From Parashewanella sp049608225 (GTDB lineage Bacteria; Pseudomonadota; Gammaproteobacteria; Enterobacterales; Shewanellaceae), in NCBI GenBank assembly GCA_049608225.1, contig JBMYXI010000028.1:1-38855 (forward strand): a stretch of 38,855 bases of DNA, in the 5' to 3' direction. The position numbers were made by a program, and so were the translations under genes. Shown here piece by piece: positions 17,633-26,205 of the stretch. Every line of letters begins with the position of its first letter. The first letter of the stretch is position 1. The notes under the pieces were generated by a model. That model was not told the origin of the DNA. It did not search any database and saw only the letters and a list, made by a program, of their open reading frames with translations.

Positions 17633-20233
17633 ATGACTGTAAACAATGCTCAAAAGCTCGACTTATTAGTAGACAGAGTCGCTAAGGCGCAAGAAAAATT
17701 TGCTAATTTTAACCAAGTTCAAGTAGATAAAATATTCAGAGCTGCAGCATTAGCCGCAGCAGATGCCCGTATTTCATTGGCAAAAATGGCCGCAGAAGAA
17801 ACACGCATGGGTGTAATTGAAGATAAAGTTATTAAAAACCACTTCGCTTCGGAGTATATTTACAACAAATATAAAGATGATAAAACCTGTGGAATTCTCG
17901 ATGAGGATGCGACTTTCGGCACCATTACCATTGCAGAGCCTGTTGGATTGATTTGCGGTATCGTGCCAACAACTAATCCAACATCGACGGCGATTTTTAA
18001 AGCATTGATCAGTTTAAAAACTCGAAATGGTATTATTTTTTCACCTCATCCAAGAGCTAAAAACTCAACGACGACTGCGGCTAAATTAGTTCTTGAAGCA
18101 GCCGTTGCCGCAGGGGCTCCCAAAGACATTATTGGCTGGATTGATGAGCCCAGTGTTGCCCTATCGAACCAGTTAATGACACACAACAAAATGAACTTAA
18201 TTTTGGCTACTGGCGGACCAGGCATGGTGAAAGCTGCCTACTCTTCTGGAAAACCAGCTATTGGTGTTGGCGCTGGTAACACACCTATCGTCATTGACGA
18301 AACGGCGGATATTAAACGTGCGGTAAGTTCAATCTTAATGTCTAAAACATTCGATAATGGTGTGGTTTGTGCGTCAGAGCAAGCGGTCGTGGTGATTGAT
18401 AGTATTTATGAACAAGTGAAAGAGCGCTTTGCCAGTCATGGAGGGTATTTGCTATCGGAGAAACAAACCAAGGCGATGCAAAAAGTAATATTGGTCAATG
18501 GTGGTTTAAACGCAGACATTGTTGGCCAGAGCGCCGTAACAATCGCGGAAATGGCTAACATCGAGGTGCCACCAACGACCAAAGTGCTCATTGGCGAAGT
18601 TACAGCCATTGAAGAAGCTGAAGCATTCGCCCATGAAAAACTGTCACCGCTACTTGGTATGTATCGAGCTGACGATTTCAACGATGCTCTCGAAAAAGCA
18701 GAGGCATTAGTCGCGTTAGGTGGCATTGGACACACATCTGGGTTATATACTAATCAAGATACTCAAGCTGATCGGGTGAAACAGTTTGGTTTTAGAATGA
18801 AAACTGCGCGCATTCTCATTAATACGCCAGCCTCTCAAGGTGGTATTGGTGATTTATATAATTTTAAATTAGCACCATCACTGACCTTAGGTTGTGGTTC
18901 ATGGGGCGGAAACTCTATTTCAGAAAACGTTGGCCCTAGCCATTTGATCAATAAAAAGACTGTTGCAAAGAGAGCTGAGAACATGCTGTGGCACAAACTC
19001 CCTTCATCTATATATTTCCGTCGTGGCAGTTTGGCTATCGCACTTGAAGAGTTAAGTGAAAAACGCCGTGCGCTTATCGTTACCGACAAGTTTTTATTCA
19101 ATAACGGTTATTGTGACGAAACCATTAAAATACTTAAAGCGCAAGGTGTTGAGACAGAAGTGTTTTATGAAGTTGAGGCCGACCCTACTCTCGCGGTCGT
19201 AAAAAAAGGGGCGGCAGTGGCAACCAGTTTTCAACCCGATGTCATTATTGCACTTGGTGGCGGCTCACCAATGGATGCTGCCAAAATTATCTGGGTAATG
19301 TATGAACACCCAAATGTCGATTTCGCAGATTTAGCTTTGCGGTTCATGGATATTCGTAAACGCATATATAAGTTTCCTAAGCTTGGTAAAAAAGCATCAA
19401 TGGTGGCGGTGCCGACGACATCAGGCACTGGTTCTGAAGTCACTCCGTTTGCTGTAGTGACTGATGAAATCAGCGGTCAAAAATATCCGATTGCCGATTA
19501 CGAATTAACACCAAACATGGCCATTGTTGATCCAAACTTGGTGATGGATATGCCTAAATCACTGACAGCATTTGGCGGTATTGATGCGATCACTCATGCA
19601 TTAGAAGCTTATGTCAGTGTCATGGCTAACGAATACAGCGATGGTCAAGCGTTACAGGCGCTGGATTTACTGATTAAATATCTACCAGAGGCATACGACA
19701 AAGGCGCAGATGCCCCAATAGCAAGAGAAAAGGTTCATAATGGTGCAACCATTGCTGGTATCGCTTTTGCTAATGCGTTCTTGGGAATTTGCCATTCTAT
19801 GGCACATAAAATCGGTGCTGAATTCCATTTAGCTCATGGACTGGCTAATGCGCTGTTGATTTCAAATGTTATTAGATTTAATGCTACTGACTTGCCAACC
19901 AAGCAGGCAGCATTTAGTCAGTATGATCGCCCTCAAGCGCTCTGTCGTTATGCTGAAATTGCCGATCACTTACGCTTAGGCGGTGATAATGACCAGCAAA
20001 AGGTTGAACTATTACTTGAAAAAATTGAGCAAATAAAGCAAGCCATTGGTATTCCAAGATCGATTCAAGAAGCAGGCGTTAATGAAGCAGATTTCTTAGC
20101 TAAGCTAGATGAAATAGCTGAAGATGCATTTGATGATCAATGTACTGGCGCAAACCCTCGCTACCCGCTCATTGCTGAATTGAAACAATTATTGTTAGTC
20201 AGTTTCTACGGCACCAAATATCAAGATGAATAG
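17633..20233 (+). CDS. adhE: Bifunctional acetaldehyde-CoA/alcohol dehydrogenase AdhE
   Basis: 866 residues, normal for AdhE. The N-terminal aldehyde dehydrogenase domain (about 1-440) has the catalytic Cys246 in FDNGVVCASEQAVVV and the NAD-binding ATGGPGMVKAAYSSGKP. The C-terminal iron-dependent alcohol dehydrogenase domain (about 450-866) has GGGSPMDAAKIIWVMYE, the iron-ligand region GGIDAITHALEAYVSV, and GICHSMAHKIGAEFHLAHG with the remaining His ligands. It converts acetyl-CoA to ethanol in two NADH-dependent steps during fermentation, or the reverse; in E. coli it forms helical filaments called spirosomes. ATG 17633 follows TAGGAAATAA. A CRP-like box lies 107 bp upstream. Confidence 0.97.
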   Translation: MTVNNAQKLDLLVDRVAKAQEKFANFNQVQVDKIFRAAALAAADARISLAKMAAEETRMGVIEDKVIKNHFASEYIYNKYKDDKTCGILDEDATFGTITIAEPVGLICGIVPTTNPTSTAIFKALISLKTRNGIIFSPHPRAKNSTTTAAKLVLEAAVAAGAPKDIIGWIDEPSVALSNQLMTHNKMNLILATGGPGMVKAAYSSGKPAIGVGAGNTPIVIDETADIKRAVSSILMSKTFDNGVVCASEQAVVVIDSIYEQVKERFASHGGYLLSEKQTKAMQKVILVNGGLNADIVGQSAVTIAEMANIEVPPTTKVLIGEVTAIEEAEAFAHEKLSPLLGMYRADDFNDALEKAEALVALGGIGHTSGLYTNQDTQADRVKQFGFRMKTARILINTPASQGGIGDLYNFKLAPSLTLGCGSWGGNSISENVGPSHLINKKTVAKRAENMLWHKLPSSIYFRRGSLAIALEELSEKRRALIVTDKFLFNNGYCDETIKILKAQGVETEVFYEVEADPTLAVVKKGAAVATSFQPDVIIALGGGSPMDAAKIIWVMYEHPNVDFADLALRFMDIRKRIYKFPKLGKKASMVAVPTTSGTGSEVTPFAVVTDEISGQKYPIADYELTPNMAIVDPNLVMDMPKSLTAFGGIDAITHALEAYVSVMANEYSDGQALQALDLLIKYLPEAYDKGADAPIAREKVHNGATIAGIAFANAFLGICHSMAHKIGAEFHLAHGLANALLISNVIRFNATDLPTKQAAFSQYDRPQALCRYAEIADHLRLGGDNDQQKVELLLEKIEQIKQAIGIPRSIQEAGVNEADFLAKLDEIAEDAFDDQCTGANPRYPLIAELKQLLLVSFYGTKYQDE

Positions 20234-20243
20234 CAGCATTGAC

Positions 20244-20304
20244 TCCAATTAACGGTGTTGATAGAAACAACAGTTCAAAGTTGTTTTAAGACTCGTTAAT
20301 TGGA
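20244..20304 (+). terminator. Compound hairpin after adhE
   Basis: An outer 11-bp perfect stem (20244-20254 with 20294-20304) encloses an inner 7-bp stem (20265-20271 with 20280-20286) followed by TTTT. It starts 10 bp after the adhE stop. It is probably the adhE terminator, although the outer stem is unusual for one and the T-run lies inside it. Confidence 0.5.
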
Positions 20305-20325
20305 AGTACTTTAGATCGTGGATGC

Positions 20326-20416
20326 TCAGTGCAGGAGGTAAAATGTACAAGCTTCCACGTACGCCCTTAAATATGCTTGAGTATATTTAATGTGCAGTTA
20401 ATGACCTCTTGCATGA
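20326..20416 (+). promoter_or_regulatory. Structured leader burying the Shine-Dalgarno of a mini-ORF
   Basis: A near-perfect Shine-Dalgarno (AGGAGGT, 20333-20339) lies in a 13-bp stem formed by 20326-20339 and 20404-20416, with one bulged G and one G-U pair. Inside the loop a second hairpin pairs 20367-20376 with 20381-20390 (10 bp with one G-U pair), covering the end and stop codon of the mini-ORF. The arrangement resembles a translated attenuator or leader switch. It precedes the orphan gene at 20466. Function inferred from layout only. Confidence 0.4.
20343..20390 (+). CDS. Possible 15-codon leader peptide
   Basis: ATG 20343 lies four bases after AGGAGG, one of the best ribosome sites in the window, and encodes MYKLPRTPLNMLEYI before TAA. 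No family is known. The peptide has no run of one amino acid, so a classical amino-acid attenuator is not suggested. Translation would melt the inner hairpin at 20367-20390 and the outer stem. It may also be a chance ORF. Confidence 0.35.
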   Translation: MYKLPRTPLNMLEYI

Positions 20417-20417
20417 T

Positions 20418-20446
20418 ACTTTTTATTATCTTACATAATAAAAAGT
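20418..20446 (+). promoter_or_regulatory. 12-bp perfect hairpin just before the orphan gene
   Basis: ACTTTTTATTAT (20418-20429) and its exact reverse complement (20435-20446) flank a 5-nt loop, ending 19 bp before the ATG at 20466. As DNA it could be an operator; as RNA a weak AT-rich stem. There is no T-run after it, so it is not a standard terminator on the plus strand. Confidence 0.4.
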
Positions 20447-20465
20447 AATTGAGCTAAAACAAGTT

Positions 20466-21662
20466 ATGCTGACAAACTATGACATTACTTACCACTGTAA
20501 CTATTCATGTCAAGTGAATGAAGTATATAAAGTTGTAGTAGAAGATCCTGAACAGCAGCTTAGGACTGAAGAAGAAAGTGCATTAGTTGAACAAATTAAT
20601 CAGAAGCAAAAAATAAGTGATTTACCAGATAGAATTAAAGCCATCGAGCAGATCATGGCAACAACGACAGTTAGCTTATCTTCTAAAAGCAAAATAGAGA
20701 TATGTCAGTTACAACTTCAAAATTATCTTGCTCTTCGTGACCGTCTATATGAAATGACCGATTCAGACGAAACTGTTACTTTTGCATTATTTTGTAATAA
20801 CAGAGCCTTGATATGCGCAAAGGCTGTAGTTGATTTGTATTCACCCTATGTTGCTCAAGAAGCTTTTGAGACATGCAGAAGCCTTTATCTGGATTTTCTT
20901 AAAATCGCTGATCAGCTCTGCCAAGAGCAACAACAAATTGTATTATTCGATTACATTAATCAGTTTACACAGCAACAAATACGAATATTTACAGATAGTC
21001 CTCAACCGAACATAGTTGTAGGTACGAGTTCACTAAAATTTTCTCGCGATCAAGTTTATGATTTGATTAAAGCAGATTTTAATCATGGTAAAAAAGAAGC
21101 ACTACTTTGTCGCATCACTATGCTGGAAAGCGTACTTGAAAAAACGATAACAGACGCTGAAGCCGAAGCAGCACTTCAAATCTATTTATCAGAAAAATAT
21201 TTTGAATACACCCTTCTGCTCGATAAATCAAAGTGCCCCCCTAGCATGGATTGCATTAATACCATTAGCTGTAGAGGGTTGCAATTGTTACTGAATTCTA
21301 AAACAACAAAGCGGTTAAAAAATGTTGATACATATTTCAATGCTGCTCACCATCGTTGGCTTGGGTATCTTACTTCACAATGTTACAACTCAAATGAACT
21401 CGAACTCATTGATGTGGCTGTTAATCTTGTAAATCAAGTTGAAGATGTCGCTCACCAACTTGACTTGATCACAGATTGTCTCACGGTGCAAAGGCCAAAA
21501 AAATATCCAGTTCAAGGTAAACGAAAATTTAACGATAGCAATGTAAGTGTTAGTAAAGTGACTAAGCATAAGGCCGATTCAAGATCAGTAAGCGGTAAGT
21601 CTGGAGAACTACGTCAAGCAATAAGACGAAAATGGAATCCAGCGCCCTCAGATTTAGCTTGA
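20466..21662 (+). CDS. Orphan helical protein with basic C-terminal tail
   Basis: 398 residues, not recognised. No signal peptide or membrane segment. Residues 1-30 are Cys/Tyr-rich (YHCNYSCQ), 30-330 are predominantly helical and polar, and about 345-398 form a basic, probably disordered tail (RPKKYPVQGKRKFN, SVSKVTKHKADSRS, RQAIRRKWNPAPS). The tail would suit nucleic-acid or membrane binding, or resembles a eukaryotic nuclear-targeting signal if the protein were delivered to a host; neither can be shown. ATG 20466 is the only start after the upstream in-frame stop and has no good ribosome site, so expression may depend on the structured leader before it. No operon partner. Confidence 0.6.
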   Translation: MLTNYDITYHCNYSCQVNEVYKVVVEDPEQQLRTEEESALVEQINQKQKISDLPDRIKAIEQIMATTTVSLSSKSKIEICQLQLQNYLALRDRLYEMTDSDETVTFALFCNNRALICAKAVVDLYSPYVAQEAFETCRSLYLDFLKIADQLCQEQQQIVLFDYINQFTQQQIRIFTDSPQPNIVVGTSSLKFSRDQVYDLIKADFNHGKKEALLCRITMLESVLEKTITDAEAEAALQIYLSEKYFEYTLLLDKSKCPPSMDCINTISCRGLQLLLNSKTTKRLKNVDTYFNAAHHRWLGYLTSQCYNSNELELIDVAVNLVNQVEDVAHQLDLITDCLTVQRPKKYPVQGKRKFNDSNVSVSKVTKHKADSRSVSGKSGELRQAIRRKWNPAPSDLA

Positions 21663-21844
21663 TGATAAAACAGACTTCGTGCTGCATACTTCAACAGTTA
21701 ACGTCTTAGCTGATATTTTATTTTTTGTTCATTCGTCAACAAGCCGTGATTGAGTTACTATCAAATTTTTAAGTCATGTTAAAACCATTCACTCTGTTCA
21801 TCAGATGGTTGGCTAACTATTGGCTATTGATAAGAGAACCCATA

Positions 21845-22969
21845 ATGACTGATCAATTTATAAAATCCAAAGCAGCAATTGCTTGGGGACCAAAACAGCC
21901 TCTTGTCGTTGAAGAGGTTGATGTAATGCTACCTAAAAAAGGTGAAGTATTAATTAAAGTAGTTGCTTCAGGTGTTTGTCATACTGACGCATATACTTTA
22001 TCAGGTGAAGATCCTGAAGGGCTGTTTCCCGTTATTCTCGGGCACGAAGGTGGTGGTATTGTTGAGAAAGTCGGAGAAGGCGTTACCAGTGTTCAAGTCG
22101 GCGATCATGTGATCCCGTTATACACACCGGAATGTAGGGAATGCAAGTTCTGTCTATCGGGTAAGACCAATCTTTGTCAAAAAATTCGTGAAACACAAGG
22201 AAAGGGGTTAATGCCCGATGGTACCAGTCGCTTTTACAAAGACGGTGAGCCAATTTTTCATTATATGGGCTGTTCAACATTTTCAGAGTATACCGTATTA
22301 CCTGAAATTTCTTTAGCCAAAGTGAATAAACAAGCGCCACTAGAGGAAGTCTGTTTATTAGGCTGTGGTGTAACAACAGGCATTGGTGCGGTTATGAATA
22401 CAGCTAAAGTTGAATCTGGTGATACTGTGGCGATTTTTGGCCTTGGTGGCATAGGCCTATCTGCTGTTATCGGAGCAACTATGGCTAAGGCTGGACGAAT
22501 TATAGCGATCGACATTAATGAAAGTAAATTCGATTTGGCCAAACAGTTAGGGGCGACGGACTTTATCAATCCTAAAGACTATGATAAACCAATACAAGAG
22601 GTTATCGTCGAACTTACAGACGGTGGTGTTGATTATTCATTCGAGTGTGTGGGTAATGTAAATCTCATGCGCTCAGCTTTAGAATGCTGCCATAAAGGCT
22701 GGGGCGAATCGATCATTATTGGTGTAGCTGGCGCAGGTCAAGAAATTTCAACAAGACCGTTTCAATTGGTCACTGGCCGTGTTTGGAAGGGTTCTGCTTT
22801 TGGTGGTGTTAAGGGGCGCTCAGAGTTACCAAACTACGTTGAACGTTATCTCGCAGGCGAATTTAAGTTGAGTGATTTTATTACTCATACTATGCCACTG
22901 GAAGGTATTAATGATGCCTTCGAGTTAATGCACCAAGGGAAAAGCATTCGTAGTGTCATTCACTTTTAA
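21845..22969 (+). CDS. frmA: S-(hydroxymethyl)glutathione dehydrogenase / class III alcohol dehydrogenase
   Basis: 374 residues from ATG 21845 (MTDQFIKSKAAIAWGPKQPL); an upstream in-frame start at 21776 would add 23 residues absent from the family. Catalytic zinc region GVCHTDAYTLSGEDPEG and GHEGGGIVEKVGEGV; structural zinc cysteines in CRECKFCLSGKTNLC; QGKGLMPDGTSRF is typical of class III enzymes; Rossmann motif AIFGLGGIGL. It oxidises the glutathione-formaldehyde adduct to S-formylglutathione with NAD. fghA follows after 38 bp, completing the pathway. No FrmR-type regulator is next to it, unlike E. coli. Confidence 0.96.
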   Translation: MTDQFIKSKAAIAWGPKQPLVVEEVDVMLPKKGEVLIKVVASGVCHTDAYTLSGEDPEGLFPVILGHEGGGIVEKVGEGVTSVQVGDHVIPLYTPECRECKFCLSGKTNLCQKIRETQGKGLMPDGTSRFYKDGEPIFHYMGCSTFSEYTVLPEISLAKVNKQAPLEEVCLLGCGVTTGIGAVMNTAKVESGDTVAIFGLGGIGLSAVIGATMAKAGRIIAIDINESKFDLAKQLGATDFINPKDYDKPIQEVIVELTDGGVDYSFECVGNVNLMRSALECCHKGWGESIIIGVAGAGQEISTRPFQLVTGRVWKGSAFGGVKGRSELPNYVERYLAGEFKLSDFITHTMPLEGINDAFELMHQGKSIRSVIHF

Positions 22970-23007
22970 TCACTTAGGGCCTGTTCACTCAAATATAAGG
23001 AACAAGA

Positions 23008-23847
23008 ATGAACATTGAGAACATAAGTGCGAACAAAAGCTTTGGTGGCTGGCATAAACAGTATCGTCACCAATCACAAGTCCTAAATTGTGAAATGCGC
23101 TTTGCTGTTTACTTGCCACCACAAGTGACGAACGGTAACAAAGTGCCTGTTTTATACTGGCTTTCTGGCTTGACCTGCACCGATGAAAACTTCATGCAAA
23201 AAGCGGGCGCACTTAGAGTCGCTTCGCAGTTAGGTATTGCTATAGTCGCCCCAGATACCAGTCCACGCGGTAACAGTGTTGCTGATGATGACGGTTATGA
23301 TTTAGGCCAAGGCGCAAGTTTTTATGTTAATGCAACGCAAGTTCCTTGGTGCGATCATTACCAGATGTATGATTATGTTGCTTCAGAATTACCACAGATC
23401 ATCGAATCAAAGTTTCCAGTCACAAAGCAACGTTCGATTGCTGGGCATTCAATGGGAGGCCATGGTGCATTAACCATTGGAATGTTGAATCCAGAGCGAT
23501 ATCAATCAATTTCAGCGTTTAGTCCGATTTGTAACCCAATAAACAGCCCTTGGGGTAAAAAAGCTTTCACAACTTATCTAGGTAACGATAGCAATGCTTG
23601 GAAAAACTACGATGCCAGCGAACTAATTCAAAGAGCGACTCAATTTGTACCTATTATGATTGATCAAGGTGCTGCCGATGATTTTTTAACAGAGCAATTG
23701 ATGCCAGAAGTATTAATGGTTGCTGCTAAAAAAAGCAATTATCCATTACAACTTAGCTATCATGAAGGTTATGATCATAGTTATTATTTTATTGCGGATT
23801 TTATTGAATCACACCTTTGGTTTCATTCCAAACACTTGCAATTGTAA
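23008..23847 (+). CDS. fghA: S-formylglutathione hydrolase
   Basis: 279 residues, standard length. Esterase-D fold: YWLSGLTCTDENFMQKAGA near the N-terminus (oxyanion region), the nucleophile elbow AGHSMGGHGAL with Ser148, the acid residue in IDQGAADDFL, and the His in YHEGYDHSYYFIADFIESH. It hydrolyses S-formylglutathione to formate and glutathione, the second step after FrmA. AAGGAACAAG precedes the ATG. Together with frmA it forms a two-gene formaldehyde detoxification operon. Confidence 0.96.
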   Translation: MNIENISANKSFGGWHKQYRHQSQVLNCEMRFAVYLPPQVTNGNKVPVLYWLSGLTCTDENFMQKAGALRVASQLGIAIVAPDTSPRGNSVADDDGYDLGQGASFYVNATQVPWCDHYQMYDYVASELPQIIESKFPVTKQRSIAGHSMGGHGALTIGMLNPERYQSISAFSPICNPINSPWGKKAFTTYLGNDSNAWKNYDASELIQRATQFVPIMIDQGAADDFLTEQLMPEVLMVAAKKSNYPLQLSYHEGYDHSYYFIADFIESHLWFHSKHLQL

Positions 23848-23864
23848 CAATCTGTAATCAAAAA

Positions 23865-23886
23865 AAGCCCTGTAACAACAGGGCTT
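23865..23886. terminator. Terminator between fghA and the CBS gene
   Basis: A 9-bp perfect stem AAGCCCTGT/ACAGGGCTT (23865-23873 with 23878-23886), loop AACA. The A-run on its left gives a T-run in the minus direction, so it clearly terminates the minus-strand operon and probably also the frm operon. Confidence 0.8.
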
Positions 23887-23896
23887 AATCACTATT

Positions 23897-24310
23897 TCAC
23901 TCTTGCGCTAACATGCCCTTTAGCACGATGTCATTATAACTCACTAAGCCAAGGATCCGAGGGCCATCAATCACAGGCGCTTGAGATATTGACAAATTTT
24001 CAAATAAGCGTGCAGTATATCTAACATCCATATAACCATTAACTGATACTAATGGTTTTGTCATTATTTCATACACGTTCACACGTTCAGGTGCACGATC
24101 TCTCGCCAGCACTTTGCGGGCAATGTCGCTCATTAGTACCATGCCGAACTCATCAAACTCACTACGTTTTTTTACAAATAACACTTCAACATTTTTCGCG
24201 ATAGCAATATTGATAGCTTCTGCAACGGTTTCAAGACCATCGACCATGGCAAAATTTTGTGTCATTACATCGGTGTTTCTGATCAAAGCATTTCCGACTA
24301 TGTTTTTCAT
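23897..24310 (-). CDS. CBS-domain protein of the DUF1538 operon
   Basis: 137 residues consisting of a pair of CBS motifs: NTDVMTQNFAMVDGLETVAE through FGMVLMSDIARKVLAR, then YEIMTKPLVSVNGYMDVRYT through RILGLVSYNDIVLKGML. CBS pairs bind adenine nucleotides such as AMP or ATP and regulate attached or partner enzymes and channels. It is the last gene of the operon and overlaps the PII-like gene by 4 bp. A free-standing CBS pair next to a transporter-like gene suggests a regulatory subunit; this is inference. Confidence 0.88.
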   Translation of the reverse strand: MKNIVGNALIRNTDVMTQNFAMVDGLETVAEAINIAIAKNVEVLFVKKRSEFDEFGMVLMSDIARKVLARDRAPERVNVYEIMTKPLVSVNGYMDVRYTARLFENLSISQAPVIDGPRILGLVSYNDIVLKGMLAQE

Positions 24311-24660
24311 ACCAATTGATCTCCAAGTTGTTTAGTTAACGCATCAACCTGATGAGCAACGCCAACAGCATCTTCTACGTTAATTTGTATGGCAATACCT
24401 TTGCCTGGCTCGGAATCAAACTTCCCTGCTCGGCTGATTTTTTCTAAAATTTCTCTACTAATATGCTCTTCAACTAAAAATAACATCACATCTCGCTGAA
24501 CATCCAAGGTTAACCCCATAAAGGTTTTCTTTTGTTTGATGCCCTCGCCCCTTGCATGATTAATCACCGTTGCCCCTGTTGCACCGGCTGCTCTTGCCGC
24601 ATCAAGCACTTCGTCTGTACATGCATCATCGACAAATGCAATTATCAATTTAAAACGCAT
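24307..24660 (-). CDS. PII-like (GlnB-fold) signalling protein
   Basis: 117 residues with the PII ferredoxin-like layout: MRFKLIIAFVDDACTDEVLD, then AARAAGATGATVINHARGEG as in PII strand 1-helix 1-strand 2, and the C-terminal PGKGIAIQINVEDAVGVAHQ in the position of the PII nucleotide-binding loop before the last helix. The T-loop region (KQKKTFMGLTLDVQRD) differs from GlnB/GlnK and lacks the uridylylated Tyr51 context, so it is a PII-like rather than a nitrogen-regulatory PII. It overlaps the DUF1538 gene upstream by 11 bp and the CBS gene by 4 bp. It probably binds a nucleotide and docks on the DUF1538 proteins. Confidence 0.82.
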   Translation of the reverse strand: MRFKLIIAFVDDACTDEVLDAARAAGATGATVINHARGEGIKQKKTFMGLTLDVQRDVMLFLVEEHISREILEKISRAGKFDSEPGKGIAIQINVEDAVGVAHQVDALTKQLGDQLV

Positions 24661-25435
24661 CAGATGACTCCTTTTTATTTTCCTTTGAATTTAATAACTC
24701 GACAATTTGTGCATATGCCATGACAGAAATTATGGGGAATAAACTGGCAAATGCGATTAAACCAAAACCATCGATCAGTGGATTACGTCCTTCAACATTG
24801 GTTGCTAACCCCAGCCCTAGCGCCGCAACTAATGGCACAGTGACTGTTGATGTTGTTACGCCGCCAGAATCGTACGCTAATGGGATCACCATTTTTGGCG
24901 CGAAGAATGTCTGAATAACAACGACAATGTAGCCTGCAAGTATGTAGTAATGAATTGGATCACCCACGACAATGCGGTAGCAACCTAAGCTGATCCCTAT
25001 GGCGACACCTAACGCAACAGATAGCCTTAAACCTTGAACGCCGATTGCACCACCGGACACTTGATTGGCTTTTATCGCTACAGCAATTAAGGACGGTTCC
25101 GCAATTGTGGTACTAAAACCAATAGCAAAGGCGAAAATATAGACCCATATATAATCTTGCCAATGGGGGGCGATGCCTGATGATACGCCAATAAACTCTG
25201 GTGACGTGAGCTGTTTTGCCATCATTTCACCAAGTGGAAACAATGCCATATCAAGCCCAACTAGAAAAAAGCTCAAACCTAAAATTACATAAATAAAACC
25301 GGCAATCACTTTTTTGGGATTCGATATTGGTCGCTTTAACACACCTAATTGAAATCCAAATAAAATAATTGCAATTGGAACTACATCTCTAACTGTGAGC
25401 AGAAATGTATTCATAAAGGATTCTAAAACATTCAT
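24650..25435 (-). CDS. DUF1538 membrane protein B
   Basis: 261 residues from ATG 25435, whose ATGA overlaps the stop of the previous gene. About six hydrophobic segments. Two motifs shared with the neighbouring DUF1538 protein stand out: FSTTIAEPSLIAVAIK (about 108-123) and YDSGGVTTSTVTVPLVAALG (about 192-211), followed by GRNPLIDGFGLIAFASL. Both motifs are rich in Thr, Ser, Gly and one acidic residue inside hydrophobic surroundings, as in substrate-binding re-entrant loops of secondary transporters. The family is uncharacterised as far as I know. Transport of a small ion or solute is inferred. Confidence 0.85.
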   Translation of the reverse strand: MNVLESFMNTFLLTVRDVVPIAIILFGFQLGVLKRPISNPKKVIAGFIYVILGLSFFLVGLDMALFPLGEMMAKQLTSPEFIGVSSGIAPHWQDYIWVYIFAFAIGFSTTIAEPSLIAVAIKANQVSGGAIGVQGLRLSVALGVAIGISLGCYRIVVGDPIHYYILAGYIVVVIQTFFAPKMVIPLAYDSGGVTTSTVTVPLVAALGLGLATNVEGRNPLIDGFGLIAFASLFPIISVMAYAQIVELLNSKENKKESSDAF

Positions 25436-26169
25436 CCCATCACCACCATGCCATAACAAAGTACAAAAATCATCGGCGTTAAGCTTGCGAATGCGATTAG
25501 ACCGAAGCCATCAAGCATAGGGTTACGCCCTTTAATTACACTGGCTAATCCAACACCTAAAGCTGTGACTAACGGCACGGTGATCGTTGATGTCGTTACG
25601 CCACCACTGTCATAAGCTACCCCAATAATACTTTCTGGTGCAAAGCTAGTTAATATCATGACTAAGACATAACCACCAATGATCAAGTAATGTATTGGCC
25701 AGCCTTTTAATATTCTTACAACACCAAGTAGAATTGCCAGCCCAACAGATACCGCAACGGTTACTCGAAGCCCCAAGGCATAACTGTCTTTGGCTGCTTG
25801 CGTCGCTTCAATCGCATTTGCTTGTGCCGCAACAGCAGCTGCTTCACTAGCGACGGCGGTTAATGCTGGTTCGGCTATGGTGGTACCAAAACCCAATGCA
25901 AACGAAAAAATAACCAGCCAAAAAATACTGCCTTTTTTCGCCAAAGCTTGTGCCAGCGACTCACCAATAGGAAACAAACCCAATTCAAGCCCAAAAATGA
26001 AGAATGTCAGCCCAAAGATGATCAAGACAAATCCAGTGACAAGTGCCACCAAATCATCTGGTGATTGTTTTAATACAAATACTTCAAAAAAAGTAATAAC
26101 AACAACAATTGGAACTAGGTCGCGAACACTACCTAGCATCGATTTAAACAGGTTGGCCAAAGCTTTCAC
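25432..26169 (-). CDS. DUF1538 membrane protein A
   Basis: 245 residues from GTG 26169, chosen because GGAG lies five bases upstream; a TTG at 26205 would add 12 unconvincing residues. It repeats the DUF1538 motifs of its neighbour: FGTTIAEPALTAVASEA (about 96-112), YDSGGVTTSTITVPLVTALG (about 187-206) and GRNPMLDGFGLIAFASL. An Ala-rich insertion (SEAAAVAAQANAIEATQAAK) follows the first motif and is absent from protein B. First gene of a four-gene operon, 4-bp overlap with the next. The two proteins are probably a heterodimer from an ancient duplication. Confidence 0.85.
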   Translation of the reverse strand: MKALANLFKSMLGSVRDLVPIVVVITFFEVFVLKQSPDDLVALVTGFVLIIFGLTFFIFGLELGLFPIGESLAQALAKKGSIFWLVIFSFALGFGTTIAEPALTAVASEAAAVAAQANAIEATQAAKDSYALGLRVTVAVSVGLAILLGVVRILKGWPIHYLIIGGYVLVMILTSFAPESIIGVAYDSGGVTTSTITVPLVTALGVGLASVIKGRNPMLDGFGLIAFASLTPMIFVLCYGMVVMG

Positions 26170-26205
26170 ATACACTCCATTACAGCGACAACTTCTAACA
26201 GTCAA

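Noticed and set aside
21776..21844. 23-residue N-terminal extension of FrmA
   Set aside because: FrmA starts close to the MTDQFIKSKAAIAW segment; the hydrophobic extension is not a credible signal for a cytosolic enzyme.
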